This document shows positions 6,507-11,557 of a stretch of 11,557 bases of DNA, piece by piece. Location of the stretch: contig JAKONL010000217.1 in assembly GCA_022701965.1 (NCBI GenBank), positions 1 through 11,557 of the forward strand, read 5' to 3'. This stretch comes from Burkholderiaceae bacterium. Lineage in GTDB: Bacteria; Pseudomonadota; Gammaproteobacteria; Burkholderiales; Burkholderiaceae. Positions within the stretch are counted from its first letter, which is position 1. Every line of letters starts with the position of its first letter. Position numbers and translations under genes: made by a program. Below the pieces are notes generated by a model that saw only the letters and a program-made list of their open reading frames with translations, did no database searches and was not told the DNA's origin.

Positions 6507-6869
6507 ATGCCGCCCGAACCGAACAAGCCTCCACTCACGCCGGGCAAGGCCCGCCGCCTGCGCACCGAAGCCGACAAGCTCGCCGCGTTCTGTCTCGTCG
6601 TGCGCGCGGCGTCGGCCGCGCCCGATCAGGCGGCGTTCGCGGAGGTCGGGCGCGCGGCCTCGAAGGCGCTGCGCGCGAGCTTCGGCGGCGGCACGATCAC
6701 GTCGGCCTTCGAATGGGTCGCCGGGCGCGCGGGGCAGGAGGCGCTCGACAGCCTCGTGGCCGGCGAGGTCGAGCTGACCGGGCCGCTGACGCTCGAGCAG
6801 GTGAGCGATGCCGTCGCGCTGGCGCGCGAGGCGGAGCGGCTGCGCAAGGGCGACGCCGCCCTGTCCTAG
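6507..6869 (+). CDS. Small hypothetical protein, function not recognised
   Basis: I do not recognise this 120-residue protein. It opens with a Pro-rich stretch (MPPEPNKPPLTPGKARRLR) and continues as an Ala-rich, probably helical soluble protein with a Gly triplet (ASFGGGTITSAFEW) in the middle and a charged, helical end (DAVALAREAERLRKGD). No signal peptide or membrane segment is visible, and there is one Cys. Codons carry the strong third-position GC of genuine genes in this window, and the frame fills a gap otherwise empty on both strands. The ATG at 6507 is preceded directly by eight Cs and has no Shine-Dalgarno sequence, so the start is uncertain. An in-frame TTG at 6390 would add 39 residues, but they look like translated intergenic DNA. 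Its stop codon overlaps the stop of the YihY-family gene on the other strand. It might be an unannotated family restricted to related species. Confidence 0.6.
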   Translation: MPPEPNKPPLTPGKARRLRTEADKLAAFCLVVRAASAAPDQAAFAEVGRAASKALRASFGGGTITSAFEWVAGRAGQEALDSLVAGEVELTGPLTLEQVSDAVALAREAERLRKGDAALS

Positions 6870-7783
6870 GCCAGGGGCGCGGCGACCTTGCGATCGCCGT
6901 CGCCGTCGCCGGGCCTGGCCCTCGAGGCCCGCAGCACGCCGTTGACCTCCGCGCCGAAGATCAGCGTGGTCGCGCTGATGTAGAGGAAGACGAGCGTCGC
7001 GACGACACCCGCGAAGCTGCCGTAGAGCAGCGCCAGCTTGCCGACCGTGCGCAGCGTGGTCGACAGCATCGCCGCCGCGCCGACCCAGAACACCGCGCCG
7101 ACCAGCGCGCCCGGCAGCACCGTCGACAGGCGCTGCCGCACGTCGGGCAGCCAGCCGTACATCAGCGCGTAGAGCCCGAACAGCGCGACGAAGGCGATTC
7201 CGTAGCGCACGCTGTTGCGCAGCCAGAACGAATCGCCGGGCGCGCCGAGCGTGGTCTCCAGGAAATGCCAGACGTAAGGCACGACGATCACCGAACTGAA
7301 GGCCGCCATCACGCCCGCGCCGACGATCACGGTGAAGAGCGTGACCTTGATCCGCGCCTTCCAGAACGGCAGCCCGCGCTCGATGCCGTAGGCGCGGTTG
7401 AGCGCCGAGCGCACCGCCTGCAGGCCCGAGGACGAGGTCCAGAGCGTGGTCAGCAGGCCGATCGTGAGCAGCGCCTGGCTGCGCCTGGCCAGCACCTCGT
7501 CGATCACCGGCTGCACGGCGTCGCGCACCACCTGCGGCGCGTACTCCATCACCCGGCGCACGAGCGCCGCGGTGTCGCCCGGCTCGCCGACATAGCCTGC
7601 CGCGGCCGACAGCAGGAGCAGCAGCGGAAACATGGCGAGCACCGACGAGAACGCCAGGCTGCCGGCCTGGTTCGCGCTCTGGTGGAGGATGTAGTTGCGG
7701 ATGGCGGGCACGAGCACCCGCAGTCCGGGAGCCGACACGACGGCCCGCTGGACCGTCTTCGCGGCGGAGATCCAGGAATTCAT
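6866..7783 (-). CDS. YihY/BrkB family inner-membrane protein (UPF0761-like)
   Basis: This 305-residue polytopic inner-membrane protein has about six hydrophobic segments: SLAFSSVLAMFPLLLLLSAA (42-61), ALLTIGLLTTLWTSSSG (104-120), VTLFTVIVGAGVMAAFSSVI (147-166), GIAFVALFGLYALMYGWL (195-212), LPGALVGAVFWVGAAAMLS (223-241), and LLYGSFAGVVATLVFLYISA with TLIFGAEVN (252-281). The QAGSLAF start of the first segment, the P-G-A-L-V-G-A motif and the closing YGSFAG...Y-I-S...GAEVN signature identify the YihY/BrkB family (formerly and wrongly called ribonuclease BN). Its molecular role is not settled; envelope or serum-resistance roles have been suggested for BrkB. The C-terminal tail is hydrophilic (RPGDGDGDRK). 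The start at 7783 lacks a strong RBS. It lies divergent from the Bug-receptor gene (74 bp apart) and tail-to-tail with the unknown small gene. No functional link to the neighbours is evident. Confidence 0.9.
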   Translation of the reverse strand: MNSWISAAKTVQRAVVSAPGLRVLVPAIRNYILHQSANQAGSLAFSSVLAMFPLLLLLSAAAGYVGEPGDTAALVRRVMEYAPQVVRDAVQPVIDEVLARRSQALLTIGLLTTLWTSSSGLQAVRSALNRAYGIERGLPFWKARIKVTLFTVIVGAGVMAAFSSVIVVPYVWHFLETTLGAPGDSFWLRNSVRYGIAFVALFGLYALMYGWLPDVRQRLSTVLPGALVGAVFWVGAAAMLSTTLRTVGKLALLYGSFAGVVATLVFLYISATTLIFGAEVNGVLRASRARPGDGDGDRKVAAPLA

Positions 7784-7857
7784 GGGGACGGACTCTAGGC
7801 GATGGAGACGAATAATCGGAAGGTCCGGCCGCTGGTGCCGGCCGCGAAGGAGAACCC
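7784..7857. promoter_or_regulatory. Short divergent intergenic region with Shine-Dalgarno of the Bug-receptor gene
   Basis: These 74 bp separate two divergent starts. A clear AAGGAG at 7847-7852 sits 5 bases before the ATG at 7858 and fixes that start. Just upstream, CGGCC (7826-7830) and GGCCG (7840-7844) can pair as a 5-bp stem ending 2 bases before the Shine-Dalgarno sequence. The AATAAT at 7811-7816 is the only AT-rich island and a weak -10 candidate in either direction; no matching -35 box is evident. Confidence 0.4.
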
Positions 7858-8847
7858 ATGAAGAGACAGACCCTGCTGCGCCTGGCGGCGGGCATCGCCG
7901 TCGCCGCCACGTTCGGCGCGCCCCTGTCGGCCTCGGCCGCCGCCTGGCCGGACCGGCCGATCCGCCTCGTGGTCCCGTTCCCGCCCGGGCAGGCCACCGA
8001 CATCTTCGCCCGCGCCCTGGCCGAGCAGCTGGCCAAGCGCCTGGGCCAGCCGGTCATTGTCGACAACAAGGGCGGCGCCGGCAGCAACATCGGTACCGAG
8101 CTGGTGGCGAACGCGCAGCCCGACGGCTACACCCTGCTCGTCGCGGGCAGCGCCATGGCCGTCAACCACACGCTCTACAAGACCCTGCCCTACGACGTGA
8201 AGAAGGAGCTCACGGGCATCTCGCTCATCGCCAAGGTGCCGCTGGTGTTCCTGGCCACGCCGTCCTCGGGCATCACGTCGATCCCGGACCTGATCCGGCG
8301 CGCGAAGGCCGAGCCCGGCGTGCTGAACTACGCGAGCGCCGGCGTCGGCGGTACCCAGCACCTGTCGGCGGAGATGTTCAAGGCCGCCACCGGCACCTTC
8401 ATCACGCACATCCCCTATCGGGGCAGCGGGCCGGCGCAGGCCGACTTCATGGCCGGCCAGCTGCCGCTGATGGTCGATTCGGTGACCGCCGCTCTGCCGC
8501 TCATCCAGAGCCGGCGCGCCGTGCCGCTGGCCGTGACCTCGGCCGACCGCTCCGTGCAGCTGCCCGACGTGCCCGCGATGCGCGAGACGGGCGTCGCCGG
8601 GCTCCGGGGCTTCGAGGGCGTCGGCTGGCTGGGCCTGATGGCGCCGGCGCGCACCCCGCCGGACGTGCTGGCGCGGCTGCACCAGGAGGTCGACGCGATC
8701 CTGCGATCGGAGCAGATGGTGCGGTTCATCGGCGACCGGGGCTCGATCGCCTCGCCGTCGACCGGCCCGGAGTTCGACCGGTTCATCCAGGCCGAGATCG
8801 TGAAGTGGGGCGACGCGGTGCGGCGGTCGGGGGCGACGGCGCAGTAG
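7858..8847 (+). CDS. Tripartite tricarboxylate transporter substrate-binding protein (Bug/TctC family), orphan
   Basis: This 329-residue periplasmic solute receptor has a signal peptide: [17 protein letters not shown] core, then [12 protein letters not shown] with cleavage near residue 27-28. The mature protein starts with the family hallmark [15 protein letters not shown] (30-44), followed by [41 protein letters not shown], the [20 protein letters not shown] loop, and the [13 protein letters not shown] and [12 protein letters not shown] segments. All are typical of Bug receptors, which bind small carboxylates (dicarboxylates, amino acids, aromatic acids). The ligand loop reads PPGQATD where many members have PPGGATD. 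Length is normal. An AAGGAG 5 bases upstream supports the ATG. No TctA/TctB membrane genes are nearby, the common situation in Burkholderiales, where orphan Bugs are numerous. It lies 127 bp before an MBL-esterase-aldolase cassette on the same strand and may bind that pathway's substrate or product; this is inference. Confidence 0.95.
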   Translation: MKRQTLLRLAAGIAVAATFGAPLSASAAAWPDRPIRLVVPFPPGQATDIFARALAEQLAKRLGQPVIVDNKGGAGSNIGTELVANAQPDGYTLLVAGSAMAVNHTLYKTLPYDVKKELTGISLIAKVPLVFLATPSSGITSIPDLIRRAKAEPGVLNYASAGVGGTQHLSAEMFKAATGTFITHIPYRGSGPAQADFMAGQLPLMVDSVTAALPLIQSRRAVPLAVTSADRSVQLPDVPAMRETGVAGLRGFEGVGWLGLMAPARTPPDVLARLHQEVDAILRSEQMVRFIGDRGSIASPSTGPEFDRFIQAEIVKWGDAVRRSGATAQ

Positions 8848-8974
8848 CGCGGCGTCCGTCTGCGCGGACATCGCCATCGCCGGCTCCACAGGGACAAACC
8901 CCCACGGTCGAAGCGACGCCAGGCCTTACGCTCGTTCGCACGGGGTCCATCCGACGCCGACCGGAGACAAATCG
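8848..8974 (+). promoter_or_regulatory. Intergenic region upstream of the MBL-hydrolase cassette
   Basis: This 127-bp gap holds GTCCG (8854-8858) and CGGAC (8865-8869), able to form a 5-bp stem with a 6-base loop 7 bases after the Bug gene stop. It has no following T-run, so it is at best a weak attenuator or terminator. GGAG at 8963-8966, 8 bases before the ATG at 8975, is the Shine-Dalgarno sequence of the MBL gene. No convincing promoter boxes are visible; the gap leaves open whether the Bug gene and the cassette share one transcript. Confidence 0.35.
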
Positions 8975-10192
8975 ATGAAACGCACACTGGTGAACTGGTT
9001 GGCCACGGCCTCGTTCGCCGTCATCTCGTCCGCTGCGACCGCCGCGCCTCCCACCGTCGAGATGACCTGGATGTCGATCGCCAACTGGTACTTCAAGATC
9101 GGCGACCAACGCATCGTGATGGACGGCTATGTCTCGCGGTTGCCCGAGAACCTGTTCTCGCCGTCACCGACCTATGCGAACGACCTGTACGCCTACACCA
9201 AGGGACCGGCGAACGTCGACATCGCCTCCATCACCAAGGTGCGCGATGCGATGCTCGGCGACGCCAGGCTCGACCTGCTCCTGGTCGGTCACAGCCATTG
9301 GGACCACAGCTGGGACACCCCCGCATGGGCCACGCTCACCGGAGCGCCGATGATCGGAGGCGTGTCCAGCTGCATGCAGGCATCGGCCCAGGGCGTTCCG
9401 GGCTCCCAGTGCCGCAGCGTGAGCGGCGGCGAGAAGTTCTCCCTGGGCAACGGCATCACGATGCGCGTCGTGCGCTGGAACCACAGCGGGGACGCGAGCA
9501 ACCCGATCCAGCACTTCGCGCGCGAGCTCTACCGGCCACCGATTCCCGACGCCGCGACGGGCGGATTGCGCGCGGGCGTCGGGGAGGACTATCCGAACGG
9601 CGGCGGCAACCGCGCCTTCCTGTTCACCGTCGAGAACCCGGAAGGCAGGCTGGCGTTCTTCGTCAACAACTCGGCCAGCGCCTTCGATCTCGACAAGGAC
9701 ATCGTGGTCGACGGCGTGAACCACGGATCGCCGATCGGCAACCTGGCCGCCGCCATGAAGGATGCCGGGCTCACGCAGGTCGATGCCTGGATCGGCACCG
9801 GCGGAAAGCCGGTCGCCGAGATGGTCGTCCCGGTGCTGCGGCCGAAGACGTACGTGCCCAGCCACTGGGACGGACTCTTCAATTCCTTCTGGGCCGGCGC
9901 GCCGTATCCGTTCAAGGACGACGCGCTCAGGACGTATCTGGATGCGCAGAAGGTCGCGTTCGTGCCCGAGACGCAGTACTTCGACAAGTTCGTGCTCTCC
10001 ACGACCGGCGTCGCGACCGAAATCAATCACGACGTGAAAAGCAAGCTCGGGTTCGACGACAAGAAGCGGTTCGGCTCGTCGCTTCTGGATGCGGTGAAGC
10101 ATGTCTCGTCGACCAGCGTGGGCGACGATTGCGGCGAAGGATTCACGCCGCCGAGCGCCTGGGAAAAGACGTTCGCCGGCCTGAAGCACTGA
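8975..10192 (+). CDS. Exported metallo-beta-lactamase-fold hydrolase
   Basis: This 405-residue protein has a Sec signal peptide (MKRTLVNWLATASFAVISSA, Ala-rich cleavage near residue 23-24), so it should act in the periplasm or outside. The metal-binding HxHxDH motif is present as GHSHWDHSWD (H106, H108, D110, H111). Further likely ligands are H170 in VVRWNHSGD and H297 in YVPSHWDGLF; a late P-x-H-W/F motif resembles the Lactamase_B_2 / UlaG-like branch, not classical beta-lactamases. The strand that usually ends in the bridging Asp reads LAFFVNNSASAFD, with Asn at 231-232. Cys133 and Cys146 could form a disulfide in the exported protein. GGAG 8 bases upstream fixes the ATG. A hydrolase for a lactone, ester or phosphodiester is plausible; the reaction cannot be named. 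It is 12 bp from the alpha/beta hydrolase gene, whose Shine-Dalgarno sequence overlaps this gene's stop codon, so the two are co-transcribed and probably serve one pathway. Confidence 0.85.
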   Translation: MKRTLVNWLATASFAVISSAATAAPPTVEMTWMSIANWYFKIGDQRIVMDGYVSRLPENLFSPSPTYANDLYAYTKGPANVDIASITKVRDAMLGDARLDLLLVGHSHWDHSWDTPAWATLTGAPMIGGVSSCMQASAQGVPGSQCRSVSGGEKFSLGNGITMRVVRWNHSGDASNPIQHFARELYRPPIPDAATGGLRAGVGEDYPNGGGNRAFLFTVENPEGRLAFFVNNSASAFDLDKDIVVDGVNHGSPIGNLAAAMKDAGLTQVDAWIGTGGKPVAEMVVPVLRPKTYVPSHWDGLFNSFWAGAPYPFKDDALRTYLDAQKVAFVPETQYFDKFVLSTTGVATEINHDVKSKLGFDDKKRFGSSLLDAVKHVSSTSVGDDCGEGFTPPSAWEKTFAGLKH

Positions 10193-10204
10193 AGGACAGA
10201 CGAC

Positions 10205-11278
10205 ATGCCATTCCGACTCCATCGCCTGGGCGCCGCGCTCGTCGCCTCGTTGCTGCTGGCCCCGGGCGCCTGCGTCTTCGCCCAGACGGCGTCGCCCGCA
10301 CCGCTGGCGCCGCGGGACGTGCCCGCGAAGACCATCCCGGTCCCCGATACCGTCAGTCTGGAAATGCAGAGGATCATCGCCCAGCCGCTGCGCTCCGGAT
10401 GGAACACGCCGCCGACGACGGCCGAAGGCTGGAAGCAGCTGGCGGAAAGCACGCGGGTCGGCGCCCTGCCGAACGTGGAGGCCATGCGCGAGCGGCTGAA
10501 GGTGCGGGTCGAGCCCGGCATGATCGCCGGCGTCAAGGTCTACACCGTCACGCCGGAGAGAATCCTTTAGGCCAACCGCGACCGCGTCCTCGTGCAGATC
10601 CACGGCGGCTGCTACGTCCTGAACCCCGCGGAGGCGGCCCTGCCGGAGGCGATGCTGATCTCGGCGATCGGCGGCTATCGCGTCATCGCGGTCGACTACC
10701 GCATGCCGCCCGAGGCCTATTTCCCCGCCGCGCTGGACGACTCGATGGCCGTCTACAAGGACGTGATCGGCAGGACGGACCCCCGGCGCGTGGGCCTGAT
10801 CGGCACGTCCGCGGGCGGTGCGCTGGTCCTGGAGATGGGCTTGCGTGCCAAGCAGCTGGGCCTGCCTCTGCCGGGCGCGATCGCCTCGGGCACACCGATG
10901 TCCGACAGCACGAAGACCGGCGACACCTTCCACACGAACGCCATGCTCGACAACGTGCTGGTCTCGACCGAAGGCTTCTGCGATGCGGCCGCCGCCTTCT
11001 ATGCCAACGGCCACGATCTGAAGGACCCGCTGATCTCGCCGATCTACGGCGACATGAGCGGCTTTCCGCCGACGATCCTCACCTCCGGCACGCGCGACCT
11101 CCTGCTGAGCAACACGGTGCGCGTGCATCGCAAGCTGCGCAACCTCGGCATCGACTCGTTCCTGCAGGTCTACGAAGGGCAGTCGCACGCCCAGTACGGA
11201 CGCGACGACCGCATCCCCGAAGTCCGGGAGGCCTTCGGCGAGATCGGGATCTTCATGAACGCACATCTGAAAAAGTAG
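10205..11278 (+). pseudogene. Exported alpha/beta hydrolase (HSL/acetyl-esterase family) interrupted by an in-frame TAG
   Basis: One continuous frame of 358 codons is interrupted by a single TAG at 10568-10570 (codon 122). Before it lie a signal peptide (GAALVASLLLAPGACVFAQ) and an N-terminal cap region with LRSGWNTPPTTAEGWKQLAE. After it, with no frameshift, comes the complete catalytic domain: oxyanion motif VQIHGGCYVLNP (HGG at 133-135), VDYRMPPEAYFPAALDD, nucleophile elbow GTSAGGA (Ser202), GTRDLLLS with the acid Asp298, and EGQSHAQY with His328. The HGG plus GTSAGG pattern defines the hormone-sensitive-lipase family of carboxylesterases. CAG (Gln) to TAG is the simplest origin. AAGGA at 10192-10196 with 8-base spacing supports the ATG at 10205. 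Restart from the GTG at 10592 is possible but has no Shine-Dalgarno sequence, would lack the signal peptide and would begin almost at the HGG motif. Alternatives are a sequencing error or stop suppression. The gene lies between the MBL and class II aldolase genes in one cassette. Confidence 0.85.
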
Positions 11279-11304
11279 CGCCACGGTTTCAGGAACACGC
11301 TCCA

Positions 11305-11557
11305 ATGACCCTTCATTCCCTGCACAGCGCAACGCATGTCGATCCCGCGACGCAAGCGCGCGTCCATCTCGCCGCCGCGCTTCGCATGGCGGTCCTGCAC
11401 GAGCTCGACGAGGGCATCGACAACCATTTCACCGTCGAGGCGCCCGGGCACCCCGGGCAGTACCTGGTCCTGCCGTTCGGGCTGCACTGGTCGGAGGCGC
11501 GTGCCAGCGATCTCATGGTGTTCGACGAGACCGGGCGTACCGTCGAGGGACACGGCG
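11305..11557 (+). CDS. Class II aldolase/adducin family protein (N-terminal part, runs off the window)
   Basis: The first 84 residues are visible, with the frame still open at the right edge. The family covers Zn-dependent cytoplasmic enzymes such as fuculose- and ribulose-phosphate aldolases/epimerases and related decarboxylases. Seen here are an N-terminal helix ARVHLAAALRMAVLHELDEG, the substrate-loop motif IDNHFTVEAPGHPGQYLVLP, and GLHWSEARASDLMVFDETG. This matches the subgroup with N-H-F in place of the G-N-[IL]-S of sugar-phosphate aldolases, which is usually annotated only as class II aldolase/adducin. The metal-binding His residues (HxH and a later His) and the catalytic acid lie beyond the window. 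There is no signal peptide. An AGGAA at 11291-11295, 9 bases before the ATG at 11305, supports the start. It follows the broken alpha/beta hydrolase gene by 26 bp, so it should be in the same transcript and may act on the hydrolysis product. Confidence 0.85.
   Translation, partial: MTLHSLHSATHVDPATQARVHLAAALRMAVLHELDEGIDNHFTVEAPGHPGQYLVLPFGLHWSEARASDLMVFDETGRTVEGHG

Noticed and set aside
8854..8869. Possible rho-independent terminator after the Bug-receptor gene.
   Set aside because: The stem is only 5 bp with a 6-base loop and no T-run follows, so it is too weak to call a terminator.
10592..11278. Treating the downstream half of the esterase as an independent gene starting at GTG.
   Set aside because: It is in the same frame as the upstream half, has no Shine-Dalgarno sequence, and begins in the beta strand leading to the HGG motif, so it is better explained as part of one interrupted gene.
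9164..11332. A 722-codon open frame on the - strand, antisense to the MBL and esterase genes.
   Set aside because: Low-complexity shadow translation (repeated His, Arg, Asp, Gly) with no recognisable domain. The + strand genes carry signal peptides and catalytic motifs.
1..11557. Search for CRISPR arrays, tRNAs, rRNAs, insertion-sequence ends, phage genes, toxin-antitoxin pairs or retron-like elements.
   Set aside because: No regular direct repeats, clover-leaf patterns, transposase motifs or reverse-transcriptase motifs were seen; every substantial stretch is explained by metabolic or transport genes.

Overview
The window is very GC-rich and tightly packed, with G or C at most third codon positions. 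An orphan Bug/TctC-type periplasmic binding protein and a complete sulfonate-type (ssu-like) operon ending in a small ssuF-like gene fit a betaproteobacterium of the Burkholderiales (Comamonadaceae or Alcaligenaceae style). This is inferred from gene content only; no rRNA or other marker gene is present.

Left edge (2-460, + strand): the C-terminal part of an ornithine cyclodeaminase / delta1-pyrroline-2-carboxylate reductase family enzyme. It ends 8 bp from the end of the next operon, which runs the other way.

Block 1 (6336 down to 469, - strand): a seven-gene operon for organosulfur scavenging. In transcription order it encodes an exported substrate-binding protein (SsuA/TauA type), two different membrane permeases, an ABC ATPase (SsuB/TauB type), a 455-residue NtaA/SnaA/DszA-type flavin-dependent monooxygenase, an SsuE-type FMN reductase, and a 71-residue TOBE/Mop protein resembling SsuF of Pseudomonas putida. 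The importer would bring in a sulfonate, sulfone or related compound. SsuE would supply FMNH2, and the monooxygenase would oxidise the substrate and probably release sulfite. The layout matches the ssuEADCBF theme, but the oxygenase is not of the usual SsuD type and there are two permeases instead of one.

Middle (6507-7783): an unrecognised 120-residue protein on the + strand converges on a YihY/BrkB-family inner-membrane protein on the - strand. Their stop codons overlap in one CTAG.

Block 2 (7858 to the right edge, + strand): an orphan Bug/TctC solute receptor, then a close-set cassette of three genes. These are an exported metallo-beta-lactamase-fold hydrolase, an exported HSL-type alpha/beta hydrolase broken by one in-frame TAG, and a class II aldolase/adducin-family protein cut by the window end. 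A reasonable but unproven reading is a small pathway: ester or lactone hydrolysis outside the cytoplasm, optional capture of the product by the Bug receptor, and cytoplasmic aldol cleavage or decarboxylation.

The most notable points are the nonsense codon that splits the secretion signal from the intact catalytic core of the alpha/beta hydrolase, the hybrid ssu-like operon, the MBL-esterase-aldolase cassette whose MBL member seems to lack the usual bridging Asp, and an eight-C tract directly before the start codon of the unknown small gene. No tRNA, rRNA, CRISPR array, insertion sequence or phage gene was seen, and no gap between genes exceeds 300 bp.
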